Below, one piece after another: positions 40,844 to 50,250 of a stretch of DNA of 64,000 bases (positions are counted from its first letter, which is position 1; each line of letters opens with the position of its first letter). The notes under the pieces are model-generated. The model saw nothing but the letters and a program-made list of their open reading frames with translations. It was not told where the DNA came from and did not search any database. Origin of the DNA: Parvibaculum sp049651025 (GTDB lineage: Bacteria; Pseudomonadota; Alphaproteobacteria; Parvibaculales; Parvibaculaceae); assembly GCF_049651025.1 (NCBI RefSeq), contig NZ_JBASBH010000035.1, positions 27,801-91,800 of the forward strand. Direction: 5' to 3'. Made by a program: the position numbers and the translations under genes.

Positions 40844-42484
40844 TTATTCCGCCGCGTTTGCGGTCGGAAGCTTGTAGTCCTTGAACTGCTCGCGCAGCGC
40901 CAGCTTCTGAATCTTGCCGGTCGCCGTATGCGGGATTTCGGTGACGAAAGCGACGTCATCGGGCATCCACCACTTGGCGATCTTGCCGTCCATGTAATGG
41001 AGAATTTCTTCCTTGGTCGGCTTTTCGCCTTCCTTCGGAATGACGATCAGCAGCGGGCGCTCATCCCATTTTGGATGCATGATGCCGATGACGGCGGCTT
41101 CGGCGACTTTCGGATGACCGACCGCAAGATTCTCGATCTCGATCGAGGAAATCCACTCGCCGCCCGATTTGATGACGTCCTTGGCGCGGTCCGTGATCTG
41201 CATATAGCCCTGCGCGTCGATGGTCGCGACGTCGCCCGTGTCGAACCAGCCGTCCTTGTCGAGGATATTGCCGCCTTCGCCCTTGAGGTAGGCGCCTGCA
41301 ATGGCGGGGCCGCGCACCATGAGATGGCCGAACGCCTTGCCGTCCGAAGGCAGCTCCTTGCCGTCATCGTCGGTGATCTTCATTTCGACCGTGTAGATCG
41401 CCCGGCCCTGCTTCACTTTTACGTCGATCTGCTTTTCAAGCGGCAGCTTGTCCATGCCCGCCTTCAGCGCGCCGAGCGTTCCCATGGGCGACATTTCCGT
41501 CATGCCCCAGGCGTGGAAAACCTTGACGTCGTATTTCTCTTCAAAGACCTCGATCATCGAACGCGGCGCGGCGGAACCGCCGATGACGACACGCTCGAGC
41601 GCGGGCAATTTCGCGTCGGTCTTTTCAAGATATTGCAGCAGCATCAGCCAAACGGTCGGCACGGCCGCCGTGATCGTCACTTTCTCCGTGTCGAGAAGTT
41701 CATAGATGCTTGCGCCATCCATATTGGCGCCGGGCATGACGATTTTTGCACCGACTGCCGGGGCGGCAAAGGCGATGCCCCAGGCGTTTGCATGGAACAT
41801 CGGCACCACCGGCAGAATGGCGTCGGCGGACTTCATGCCAAGCGCGTCGCCCATATTGGCGGCCATGGAATGCAGCACGTTCGAGCGGTGCGAATAGAGT
41901 ACGCCCTTGGGGTTACCTGTCGTGCCAGAGGTGTAGCAAAGACCGCAGGCGGCGTTTTCGTCGACCTTCGCCCATTCGAAGTCGCCATTTTCGGCTTCGA
42001 CGATTTCCTCAAAGCAAAGCGCATTGGGGAGCTTCGTCGCGGGCATATGCGCGCGGTCGGTCATCACCACATAGGCTTCGACCCTGGGCAGCTTGTCGGC
42101 AATCGCCTCAAGGATCGGTACGAAGGTGAGATCGAGGAATACGAGTTTATCCTCGGCATGATTGATGATGTAGACGAGTTGCTCGGCGAAAAGGCGCGGG
42201 TTCAGCGTGTGGCAGACAGCGCCCATGCCCATGATGCCGTACCAGGCCTCAAGGTGCCGGGCGGTGTTCCAGCCCATGGTGGCAACGATATCGCCTTCCT
42301 TGACGCCGAGACGCGTCAGCGCCTGCGCAACCTTGCGCGCGCGCAGATGCACCGCGCGATAGGTCGTGCGCGTAATCGGCCCCTCGACCGTCCGGGTCAC
42401 AATTTCCTGGTCGCCATGAAAGCGCGCTGCATGGTCGATAATCGTCGACACGCGCAACGGCCAATTCTGCATCAAACCCTTCAT
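40844..42484 (-). CDS. Fatty acid CoA ligase (AMP-binding, AlkK/FadD type)
   Basis: This 546-residue acyl-CoA synthetase has the AMP-binding motif YTSGTTGNPKGV and the C-terminal motif GEWISSIEIENLAVGHP with the catalytic Lys near its end (TGKIQKLALREQF). The A8-hinge motif DGWFDTGDVATID is intact. It is of the medium/long-chain AlkK-like kind. The ATG at 42484 has AGGGGA 8 bases before it; an open extension to 42586 is not supported. The DUF1499 gene follows it. Confidence 0.92.
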   Translation of the reverse strand: MKGLMQNWPLRVSTIIDHAARFHGDQEIVTRTVEGPITRTTYRAVHLRARKVAQALTRLGVKEGDIVATMGWNTARHLEAWYGIMGMGAVCHTLNPRLFAEQLVYIINHAEDKLVFLDLTFVPILEAIADKLPRVEAYVVMTDRAHMPATKLPNALCFEEIVEAENGDFEWAKVDENAACGLCYTSGTTGNPKGVLYSHRSNVLHSMAANMGDALGMKSADAILPVVPMFHANAWGIAFAAPAVGAKIVMPGANMDGASIYELLDTEKVTITAAVPTVWLMLLQYLEKTDAKLPALERVVIGGSAAPRSMIEVFEEKYDVKVFHAWGMTEMSPMGTLGALKAGMDKLPLEKQIDVKVKQGRAIYTVEMKITDDDGKELPSDGKAFGHLMVRGPAIAGAYLKGEGGNILDKDGWFDTGDVATIDAQGYMQITDRAKDVIKSGGEWISSIEIENLAVGHPKVAEAAVIGIMHPKWDERPLLIVIPKEGEKPTKEEILHYMDGKIAKWWMPDDVAFVTEIPHTATGKIQKLALREQFKDYKLPTANAAE

Positions 42485-42690
42485 CACTCGTCCCCTAATG
42501 CGTTTCTGTCTTGCTATGCGGCCCGCGACTGACGCAAGGGCCCACTTTGCTTTTGGGGCAGTGTAATGGCTTCCGTCCGCCCTCACAACTTGGCCGGAAT
42601 CCGGTCCCGAAGGCGGATAATTCTTGCCTTTCAGGCGGTCAGAACCGGTAATCTCACCAGGCTAGAAACAAAAAATTCAGGGAGCGCCCC

Positions 42691-44157
42691 ATGTCCGCGT
42701 CGCCAGAGCTTCATTTCAAGTCCGCAGCCGAACTGGCGCGCATGATTCAGCGCCGGGAGATCAGCGCGCGCGAATTGCTCGAGCATTTCATCGCGCGGAT
42801 GGAACTGCACAATCCCAAGATCAACGCCATTGTCGCCAAGGATCTCGACCGGGCCCGCAAGCGGGCGCGTCAGGCCGATGAAGCGCAAGCGCGCGGCGAA
42901 ACCTGGGGTCCGCTGCACGGCCTTCCGATGACGATCAAGGACGCCTATGAGGTCGAGGGCATCGTCACCACGGGCGGCGGGCCGGAATATGCCAATCACG
43001 TGCCGACGCGCAGCGCAACGGCGGTGGAGCGTATTTCGCGCGCAGGCGCCGTCATTTTCGGCAAGACCAATGTGCCCTACATGTCGGGCGATCTTCAGAC
43101 CTATAACGACGTTTACGGCACGACGAACAATCCGTGGAATCTGGCCTGCGGGCCGGGCGGCTCGTCGGGCGGGTCTGCGGCAGCGCTGGCGGCGGGGCTG
43201 ACCGGTCTTGAATTCGGCAGCGACATTGGCGGATCGATCCGTACGCCAGCACATCTTTGCGGCGTCTTCGGCCACAAGACGACATTCGGCGTTATTCCCA
43301 AGCGCGGCCATGTCAGCCCGCCGCCGGGCACTTTGCGCGAAGGTGATCTGTCCGTCGCCGGGCCGCTCGGGCGCAGCGCCGAAGACCTCGACCTGCTGCT
43401 CGGCATCACAGCAGGGCCGGACTGGGGCATGTCGGAAGGCTGGCGGCTCGACCTTCCCCCGGCCCGCGCCCGCTCGCCCAAAGAGCTTCGTGTCGCCGTC
43501 TGGATCGACGATCCGTTCTGCGAGATCGACGCGGAAAGCGCTGCGCTTTTGAAGAGCGCCGCCAAGGCGCTCGAAGATGCAGGCGCACATGTCGACTGGG
43601 CGGCGCGACCCGATTTCACGCTGGCCGAGATCACGGAAATCTATCTGGTGCTGCTGCATTCCGTTGTCGGATCGGGCTTCCCGCCCTCGATCAAGGAACG
43701 CTGGATGGAAGCGAAGGCCAAGCTCGCACCCGATGACAAGAGCCACGCGGCGCTGCAAATGCGCGGCGGCACGATCACCTATGCCGATCGCATGATCTGG
43801 GAAGAGATGCAGACGCGCATTCGCGCGAAATGGGCGGATTTCTTCAAGGGCTACGATGTCGTGCTTGCGCCTGTGATGATGCGCCCAGCCTTTCCGCATG
43901 ACCACAAGTCGAACTGGCATGCACGCAGGCTCAATGTGAACGGCAAGGAGCGCGAATATATGGACGTGCTGATCTGGGCGGGGCCTGCGGTCGTTTCCTA
44001 CCTGCCCGCGACCGCCGCGCCTGTCGGCGTGACGAGCGAGGGGCTGCCTGTCGGTATCCAGATCATCGGGCCGCATATGGGCGACCGCACGACAATTGCG
44101 GTAGCGGGCATGCTGGAAGAGATTCTCGGCGGATTCCGCGCTCCACCGGGCTTTTGA
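42691..44157 (+). CDS. Amidase signature family hydrolase
   Basis: This 488-residue amidase has the signature region GPGGSSGGSAAALAAG and the cis-Ser and nucleophile Ser in FGSDIGGSIRTPA; the catalytic Lys is in the MTIKDAYEVEG stretch. It hydrolyses an unknown amide. A GGAGCGCCCC leader stands before the ATG. The aminotransferase gene follows by 76 bases on the same strand. Confidence 0.92.
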   Translation: MSASPELHFKSAAELARMIQRREISARELLEHFIARMELHNPKINAIVAKDLDRARKRARQADEAQARGETWGPLHGLPMTIKDAYEVEGIVTTGGGPEYANHVPTRSATAVERISRAGAVIFGKTNVPYMSGDLQTYNDVYGTTNNPWNLACGPGGSSGGSAAALAAGLTGLEFGSDIGGSIRTPAHLCGVFGHKTTFGVIPKRGHVSPPPGTLREGDLSVAGPLGRSAEDLDLLLGITAGPDWGMSEGWRLDLPPARARSPKELRVAVWIDDPFCEIDAESAALLKSAAKALEDAGAHVDWAARPDFTLAEITEIYLVLLHSVVGSGFPPSIKERWMEAKAKLAPDDKSHAALQMRGGTITYADRMIWEEMQTRIRAKWADFFKGYDVVLAPVMMRPAFPHDHKSNWHARRLNVNGKEREYMDVLIWAGPAVVSYLPATAAPVGVTSEGLPVGIQIIGPHMGDRTTIAVAGMLEEILGGFRAPPGF

Positions 44158-44233
44158 GCGCAACTTTGACACGCGGGGCATGCGCTCCCATATTACGGCC
44201 CTTCCGCCGCACTACAGTTCCAGGGATCGCATT

Positions 44234-45622
44234 ATGCCGAGCTTGAGCAACGCCGCCGTACGTGACATTGAGACGGTGATCCACCCCTATACCAATCTCG
44301 ACGCGTTTCGCGAGACCGGCCCGATGATCATCGAGCGCGGCGAAGGCATTCACGTCTGGGATGCGGACGGGCGCAAATATATTGAAGGTCTCGCCGGTCT
44401 GTGGTGCACCTCGCTTGGCTATAGCGAGCCGGAGCTCATCGAGGCAGCGACAGAGCAGCTCAAGCAGCTTCCCTTCACGCATGTCTTCGGCGGCAAGAGC
44501 CATGAGCGCGCGGCGGAGCTTGCAGAGAAGCTGAAAGCCATCGCGCCGCACAAGGCGTCGAAGGTTCTTTTCTGCGGTTCGGGCTCTGAAGCCAATGACC
44601 AGCAGATGAAGCTCGTCTGGTATTACAACAACGCGCTTGGCCGGACGAAGAAGAAGAAATTCATCTCGCGCATTCGCGGCTATCACGGCGTCACGGTCGC
44701 ATCGGCGAGCCTGACGGGCCTTCCCGCCAATCATCGCGATTTCGATCTGCCGATTGCTGGCGTGCGCCACACCGATTGCCCGCATTATTATCGCTATGCG
44801 GAAATTGGCGAGACGGAAGACGAGTACACGACGCGGCTTGCCGCCAATCTTGAAAAGATGATCCTGGAAGAAGACCCTGATACCGTCGCGGCCTTTATCG
44901 CCGAGCCGGTGATGGGCGCTGGCGGCGTCATCATTCCGCCCGAGGGTTACTTCCAGAAAATTCAGGCGGTGCTCGACAAATACGACATCTATTTCATCGC
45001 CGATGAAGTGATCTGCGGATTCGGGCGCACGGGCAATATGTTTGGCAGCCAGACCTTCGGCATCAGGCCGGATTCGATTTCGGTCGCCAAGGCGCTCTCC
45101 TCGGCTTACGTGCCCATCGCCGCCATTACTGTCGGCGAGGACATGTATCAGGCCATGATCGACGAAAGCAAAAAGATCGGCACATTCGGGCACGGCTTCA
45201 CCTATACGGCTCATCCGGTTGCCGCTGCCGTCGCCGTGAAAACGCTTGAGATCTACGAAAAGCGCAACATTGTCGGCCATGTGCGCAGCGTCGCGCCGCG
45301 CTTTGAGGAGCGCGTGCAACGTCTCGGCGAACATTCGCTGGTCGGACATGCGCGGGCGCGCGGGCTTCTCGGCGCGATCGAACTCGTTGCCGACAAGGAA
45401 ACGAAGCGCAGCTTCGATGTGAAGGCGGGCGTCGGCGCCGCCGTGCAGAAGGCTGCGGAAAAGAACGGGCTTATCGTTCGCGCGCTGGGTGGCGATATCA
45501 TCGCGTTCTGCCCGCCGCTGATCGTCAAGGAATCGGACATCGACGATATCTTCGACCGTACCGAGCTTGCGCTCAACGAGACGGAGACATGGATCGCCAA
45601 GGAAGGGCTTCGTACCGCCTGA
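44234..45622 (+). CDS. Class III (omega) aminotransferase
   Basis: This 462-residue PLP-dependent class III aminotransferase has the PLP Asp in IADEVICGFGRTG and the Schiff-base Lys in SVAKALSSAYVPI, with the end loop FTYTAHPVAAAVA typical of the beta-alanine/putrescine-pyruvate branch. It moves an amino group from an omega-amine or beta-alanine-like donor. The ATG at 44234 has AGGGA upstream; the extension to 44180 is not supported. Its stop overlaps the start of the next gene (TGATG). Confidence 0.9.
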   Translation: MPSLSNAAVRDIETVIHPYTNLDAFRETGPMIIERGEGIHVWDADGRKYIEGLAGLWCTSLGYSEPELIEAATEQLKQLPFTHVFGGKSHERAAELAEKLKAIAPHKASKVLFCGSGSEANDQQMKLVWYYNNALGRTKKKKFISRIRGYHGVTVASASLTGLPANHRDFDLPIAGVRHTDCPHYYRYAEIGETEDEYTTRLAANLEKMILEEDPDTVAAFIAEPVMGAGGVIIPPEGYFQKIQAVLDKYDIYFIADEVICGFGRTGNMFGSQTFGIRPDSISVAKALSSAYVPIAAITVGEDMYQAMIDESKKIGTFGHGFTYTAHPVAAAVAVKTLEIYEKRNIVGHVRSVAPRFEERVQRLGEHSLVGHARARGLLGAIELVADKETKRSFDVKAGVGAAVQKAAEKNGLIVRALGGDIIAFCPPLIVKESDIDDIFDRTELALNETETWIAKEGLRTA

Positions 45623-46044
45623 TGAGAGAAGTCCGCTATCAACTCACATTCGAAGGCAAAGTCTCGCCGGAAGACGAGATGGGCTCGGTGATGCGCGTCG
45701 AAACGCGGGCGAGCTTCGGCGCAGGCGTCGATCCCGTCTTTGCGACCGGTGCGCCGCAGGCAGTTGTGCATGCCATGGTCGAGCCGGACGATTTCGGCGG
45801 CTTCAGGGAAAGCGGCGAGATCATCTTTGGCGGCGGCACGCTCACCTATGTCAGCGATGGCGAAGGCAAGATCGGCGAGAGCGCCGATCCGACGCTGCAG
45901 CAGGGCCATGTCGTGCGGCGGATTGAAGGCGGCTCAGGTGCCTTTGAAGGCGCAAGCGGCGTCATCGTTTCCGTCTTCACGGTGAGCGAGGATGCGCAGA
46001 TGCGCGACAGCCAGAGCGCGGTGATTTTTCTCACTTCAAATTGA
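45622..46044 (+). CDS. Small AOC-barrel-like protein coupled to the aminotransferase
   Basis: This 140-residue, beta-strand-rich protein shares the pattern HVVRRIEGGSGAFEGASGVI with allene oxide cyclase-like/dirigent-like barrels, and has no signal peptide or catalytic motif that I can name. It begins in the TGATG overlap with the aminotransferase, so the two proteins are probably made together. It may bind a small lipophilic ligand, but this is a guess from fold. Confidence 0.65.
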   Translation: MREVRYQLTFEGKVSPEDEMGSVMRVETRASFGAGVDPVFATGAPQAVVHAMVEPDDFGGFRESGEIIFGGGTLTYVSDGEGKIGESADPTLQQGHVVRRIEGGSGAFEGASGVIVSVFTVSEDAQMRDSQSAVIFLTSN

Positions 46045-46046
46045 AC

Positions 46047-46077
46047 CTGTCACCCCGGCCTTGTGCCGGGGTGACAG
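46047..46077. repeat. Long perfect stem-loop between convergent genes
   Basis: CTGTCACCCCGGC and GCCGGGGTGACAG form a perfect 13-bp stem with the 5-base loop CTTGT. It lies just after the stop of the barrel protein gene and before the convergent SDR gene. There is no T-run, so it could be a dispersed palindromic element of the genome or act as a bidirectional mRNA end. Confidence 0.75.
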
Positions 46078-46117
46078 CGGAATTTGCGGGATCGACAACG
46101 TCAAAACTCAGCAGGCC

Positions 46118-46873
46118 TCAGACGTGCTGGCCGCCGTTGATCTGGATTTCGGTGCCGTTGACGTAGCTCGACTGATCCGTGCAAAGAAAATAGATCGTCT
46201 TTGCCACTTCTTCGGGCGTTCCCAAACGCTGCATGGGGATTTCGGCGACGATTTTCTCGGTGCCGGGCGAGAGGATCGCCGTGTCGATTTCACCGGGTGC
46301 AATCGCATTGACGCGAATGCCGAGGCGACCGAAATCCGAGGCCATTTCGCGCGTCAGGGCCGCAAGCGCGGCTTTCGACGTTGCATAGGCCGAACCGGCG
46401 AAGGGGTGGACGCGCACACCGGCGATGGAGGTCACATTCACCACCGAGCCTTGCGCCTTCTTCAGTTCCTCAACCAGCCCGCGCGCGAGCATGGCTGAGG
46501 CAAAGAAGTTCACCTGAAAGACCTTCTGCCACACATCGAGGCTCGTCTCGAAGACGCCAAGCCGCGAGCCGCCGGGGCCCTTCGGCGAAATGGCGGCGTT
46601 GTTGACGAGCGCATTGAGGCGGCTGCCTTGCGCCTTCAGCCGCTCGCGCATTTCGGCGATGGCCGCGATGGTGTTTTCGGGGTCTGCGAGATCGACCTGA
46701 ATGTGGTCTTCGGGACCTGCCTCCCAGGGGCAATCTTCCGGGAAGGGATGGCGCGAACAGGTGATGACGCGCCAGCCGGCGCTGGAAAAGCGTTTGACGG
46801 TCGCATGCCCGATACCCCGGCTTGCGCCGGTCAGGATCAGGGTTTTGCGGTCTTCATTTGACGGTTTGTTCAT
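46118..46873 (-). CDS. Short-chain dehydrogenase/reductase
   Basis: This 251-residue SDR has the NAD(P) motif TGASRGIG, the NNAAISP motif, the catalytic Tyr and Lys in YATSKAALAAL and the IRVNAIAPGEIDT segment. The substrate is not evident. Its C-terminus (SSYVNGTEIQINGGQHV) is typical. It is convergent with the barrel-protein gene across the stem-loop. Confidence 0.92.
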   Translation of the reverse strand: MNKPSNEDRKTLILTGASRGIGHATVKRFSSAGWRVITCSRHPFPEDCPWEAGPEDHIQVDLADPENTIAAIAEMRERLKAQGSRLNALVNNAAISPKGPGGSRLGVFETSLDVWQKVFQVNFFASAMLARGLVEELKKAQGSVVNVTSIAGVRVHPFAGSAYATSKAALAALTREMASDFGRLGIRVNAIAPGEIDTAILSPGTEKIVAEIPMQRLGTPEEVAKTIYFLCTDQSSYVNGTEIQINGGQHV

Positions 46874-46935
46874 GGCCGCAACCTAAACCAAGGCTTCCAG
46901 CTACGCCAGTGTTGCGAGCGATTATCAAAAAATAG

Positions 46936-48504
46936 TCATATAGCCGGGATAGCGAGGCGTTTCAGCGCGAGAGCGAGGGTCTCGGCGGGGCCGCTGGAGG
47001 CGTCAATCTTCTGCCAGCGCATCTCCCCAAGATCGTAGCCGAGCTGGCGGCGCAAGACCTCGACATCGGCGTCTGACGGATCAAGCGCCCTTGCATGGCG
47101 GGAGGCCACGCGCTCTTCAAGGGTTCTCTGCGGCGCTTCAAGCCACAGGCCATGAAAGGGAACGCCCAGCTTTGCGGCCAGATATTCGGCTGTGTCGCGT
47201 TCGGCGGGGCTTGCAAAAACGGCGTCGAGGACCGCGGTAAGCCCCGCCCCGACGACGCGCTCGGCAAGCATCAACATCTCGTCATAGACGCGCCCGGTCG
47301 CTTCGAGCGAATAAGCGGCTTCAGGCAGGCGGTCGAGGGCCGCGACGCCGAAAAGCCTTTTGCGGATGATGTCGGAGCGCAGATGCACGCCGCCGATCAA
47401 GCCAAGATGCGGCGCGAGTCTCATGGCAAGCGTCGATTTTCCCGTGCCCGACAAGCCGCTCACCGCGATCATGCATGCGGGGGCCGTGCTGAGCGCATCG
47501 AGAGCGAAGCGAAGGTAGGCGCGGGCCTCGTCGCGTTTTTCCGCAGTATCGGCGGCGATAGCCGTCACCTTCGCGCGCACGGCGGCGCGCGTCGCGAGGA
47601 AAAGCGGCATCAAGGCGAGGCCGTCAACGGTCGCCGCGACTTCGTTCTGAGCGGCGTGATCCAGATAGACATTAAGGGTTCGATTGGCGAAGCCGCGCAG
47701 ATGCGGCGCGGAAGCTTCCCGAAAGGCTATGTCCATCAGCAGAAAGGCGAGGTCATAGAGAATATCGATGCAGGCAAATTCATCGCTGAACTCGATGCAG
47801 TCGAAAATAACCGGCCTTTCCCCGATCAAGGTCACATTGCCGAGATGAAGATCGCCGTGGCAATGGCGCACGAAACCATCCGCGCGCCTTCCATCCAGTA
47901 GCGCCTTGTGCCGTTCGATCAGCAGATCGCTCGCCTCGCGCAAGTGCTGGATATCTGCGGCATCAAAGATGTTGCCGACATGGTCGCGGAGATTTTCGTC
48001 ATTGCCCGCAACGATACGGGCAAAAGCTTCTGCCCCGCCCTGATCCCGCCTGACTTCCGCAACGCGGTGGAAACGCGCCACATCGGCGGCAAGGGTTTCG
48101 ACAACGCCAAGTGGCAATCGGCCTTCATCCGCCAGTCGCGCAAAAAGACCGTCAGCGGGAAAGCGCTGCATTTCGACCAGCCAGTCGATGATCTCCCCGC
48201 TCTCGCCGCCAAGAACAATCCCGTGAGCGCCACGCCGTAACGGGACGACCGCATGATAGATTTCCGGCGCTGTCCGGCGGTTCAGGGCAAGCTCGCGCAT
48301 GCAGGCCGCACGCCTTTTTTCCGGCGTGGTGAAATCGAGGAAACCGAAATCGACGGGTTTCTTCAGCTTGTAGGCGCGGACGGGGCCGAGAAAGATGATC
48401 GAGGCGTGCGTTTCGATCTTTTCGATCTCGACATTGCCCGCGAGGGCATAAGCCTCGGGCGTTGTCAGAAATTTCTCGATTTCAGCCAGCAGGGTATTTG
48501 CCAA
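46936..48504 (-). CDS. Aminoglycoside-phosphotransferase-like kinase fused to AAA/gluconate-kinase-like domain
   Basis: This 522-residue protein has an N-terminal APH-like kinase domain (catalytic loop VRHCHGDLHLGNV about residue 210, then FDCIEF), followed by a P-loop kinase domain (VSGLSGTGKSTLAMRL) of the gluconate-kinase-like type. The family is found widely with unknown substrates. It starts with TTG and has no better start nearby. It lies 17 bases after the CDF gene in the same orientation. Confidence 0.86.
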   Translation of the reverse strand: MANTLLAEIEKFLTTPEAYALAGNVEIEKIETHASIIFLGPVRAYKLKKPVDFGFLDFTTPEKRRAACMRELALNRRTAPEIYHAVVPLRRGAHGIVLGGESGEIIDWLVEMQRFPADGLFARLADEGRLPLGVVETLAADVARFHRVAEVRRDQGGAEAFARIVAGNDENLRDHVGNIFDAADIQHLREASDLLIERHKALLDGRRADGFVRHCHGDLHLGNVTLIGERPVIFDCIEFSDEFACIDILYDLAFLLMDIAFREASAPHLRGFANRTLNVYLDHAAQNEVAATVDGLALMPLFLATRAAVRAKVTAIAADTAEKRDEARAYLRFALDALSTAPACMIAVSGLSGTGKSTLAMRLAPHLGLIGGVHLRSDIIRKRLFGVAALDRLPEAAYSLEATGRVYDEMLMLAERVVGAGLTAVLDAVFASPAERDTAEYLAAKLGVPFHGLWLEAPQRTLEERVASRHARALDPSDADVEVLRRQLGYDLGEMRWQKIDASSGPAETLALALKRLAIPAI

Positions 48505-48521
48505 GCGGTTGTCCCGGGAAA

Positions 48522-49439
48522 TCAGATGCGCTCCAGATGCGTGACTTCTTCAAGCCCGGCAGGGTCTTGATGGATGATGACCTCCGCATTCTCGAAGACT
48601 TCCATGATACGCGCTTCGACATCGTCGGAAATGCGATGCGCCTTCATCAGCGAGATGGAGCGATCAAGCTCGAGATGAAACTGGATGAAGCAGCGCGCGC
48701 CCGACGTGCGTGTCCGCAGGTCGTGAATGTCGATCACTTCGGGATGGGACAGCGCAATGGCGGTGATGCGCTCGCGTTCGCCTTCCGACAATTCACGGTC
48801 CATGAGTTGATTATATGAGCCCAATACGATGCGTGTCGCCGAAATGCCGATGAGCACGGCAATGGCGATGCCGAATAGCGGGTCCGCCCAATAGATTCCG
48901 AAAACGCCGGAGAGAACGAGTGCTGCAATGACCGACAGGTTCATCAGCAGGTCGCCGCGGTAATGCGTCGAATCCGCCTCAATCGCGAGCGAATTGGTTT
49001 GCGCGACCACGTGGCGCTGGAAAGCGACAAGCACCAGCGTGACGAGAATGGCCACCACCGTCACCACGATGCCGACCGTCGAATTGTCAACGGGGCTGGG
49101 ATGGAGGATGCGGCTGATCGCTTCAAAAACGATGTAGCCCGCCGAAGCGAAGATGAAAATCGACTGACCAAGACCGGCCAGCGCTTCGGCCTTCCCGTGG
49201 CCGAAGCGATGATCGTCGTCGGCGGGCGTCAGCGAATGCCTGACCGCAACGAGATTAAGTAAAGAAGCCGCGCCATCGAGCAGCGAATCCATCAATGTGC
49301 CCAGCATCGCGACCGAACCGGTCAGATAGAAGGCGGCGCTCTTGATGCAAATAAGCGTGACGGCGACGACGACGGCGGCATAGGTCGCACGTCGCATCAG
49401 CTTTGCATTTTGAATTGCGCGGCTCACATCATTCCTCAT
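48522..49439 (-). CDS. Cation diffusion facilitator (FieF/CzcD-like)
   Basis: This 305-residue CDF transporter has six hydrophobic helices (residues about 15-210) and the cytoplasmic domain with His-rich metal contacts (HDLRTRTSGARCFIQFHLELD). The motif SLLDGAASLLN in helix 2 gives the metal-binding Asp in a place typical of the family. It exports Zn2+, Fe2+ or related ions. Its ATG overlaps the pdxH stop by 4 bases. Confidence 0.92.
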   Translation of the reverse strand: MRNDVSRAIQNAKLMRRATYAAVVVAVTLICIKSAAFYLTGSVAMLGTLMDSLLDGAASLLNLVAVRHSLTPADDDHRFGHGKAEALAGLGQSIFIFASAGYIVFEAISRILHPSPVDNSTVGIVVTVVAILVTLVLVAFQRHVVAQTNSLAIEADSTHYRGDLLMNLSVIAALVLSGVFGIYWADPLFGIAIAVLIGISATRIVLGSYNQLMDRELSEGERERITAIALSHPEVIDIHDLRTRTSGARCFIQFHLELDRSISLMKAHRISDDVEARIMEVFENAEVIIHQDPAGLEEVTHLERI

Positions 49440-50092
49440 GGAAAGAGCTTGGAGGTGTGCCAGTTGCCGTCCGGCTGGTCGCGCTCGAACACAAGCCTGT
49501 CATGCAGGCGAAACGGCCGGTCGCGCCAGAACTCGATCTGCAAGGGCGCGATGCGGAAGCCGGACCAATGCGGCGGACGCGGTACCTTGCCGAAGCCGAA
49601 CTTCGCGGTATATCGGGCGATCTCGCGTTCCAGCTCGAAACGCCCCTCAAGCGGGCGCGACTGGCGCGATGCCCAGGCGCCGATCTGGCTGTCGCGGGGA
49701 CGCGAGGCAAAATATTCATCGGCCTCGGCGTCACTCACTACACTGACGGAGCCGCGGACGCGCACCTGTCGGCGCAGGCTTTTCCAGTGGAAACAAAGTG
49801 CCGCCTTGGGGTTTTCGAGAAGCTCCCGGCCCTTGGCGCTTTCAAAGTTCGTGAAAAAGACAAAGCCGCGTTCATCCGCCCCTTTCAGCAATACCATGCG
49901 AACATCGGGGTATCCGTCTGCGTCGGCGGTGGCCAGTGCCACGCCGTTCGGATCGTTAATCTCGCTACCACGTGCCTTTTCGAGCCATTCATGGAAAAGG
50001 CGAAAGGGGTCGCGCGCCTCCGTCCAGGTGGCTGCGTCTTCATCTTCGGGGGGACGATCCAATTTCTCTTTCACGGCGGGCGCTGGCTCCAA
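49436..50092 (-). CDS. pdxH: PdxH, pyridoxamine 5'-phosphate oxidase
   Basis: This 218-residue FMN enzyme makes pyridoxal 5'-phosphate in the last step of vitamin B6 synthesis. It shows the RMVLLKG FMN segment, GFVFFTNFESAKGREL, and the C-terminal WRDRPFRLHDRLVF end that is diagnostic of PdxH. It begins with TTG; no ATG is available in frame nearby. It is followed by the CDF gene in an ATGA overlap. The lipoprotein gene is divergent. Confidence 0.93.
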   Translation of the reverse strand: MEPAPAVKEKLDRPPEDEDAATWTEARDPFRLFHEWLEKARGSEINDPNGVALATADADGYPDVRMVLLKGADERGFVFFTNFESAKGRELLENPKAALCFHWKSLRRQVRVRGSVSVVSDAEADEYFASRPRDSQIGAWASRQSRPLEGRFELEREIARYTAKFGFGKVPRPPHWSGFRIAPLQIEFWRDRPFRLHDRLVFERDQPDGNWHTSKLFP

Positions 50093-50250
50093 GGGAACGG
50101 AAAAGGCGGTAAATCGTTATCATTAGCGGGTATTAGTTCCCGCCATATTTCCTGCCACAATTGTTGTCTTATATAGTCCCCGAGACGGGGTTTGTCTTAT
50201 CCGGTGCAAGATGGCAAACGGATGGACCCAAGGAAACAGGATCGAAGAAA

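Noticed and set aside
40763..42532. Long open frame on the plus strand opposite the acyl-CoA ligase
   Set aside because: Antisense shadow of a gene with intact AMP-binding motifs; no domain of its own.
50178..50190. CCCCG-AGA-CGGGG hairpin as terminator of an unseen gene
   Set aside because: Only 5 bp with a short T-run and no gene ends before it on the plus strand.
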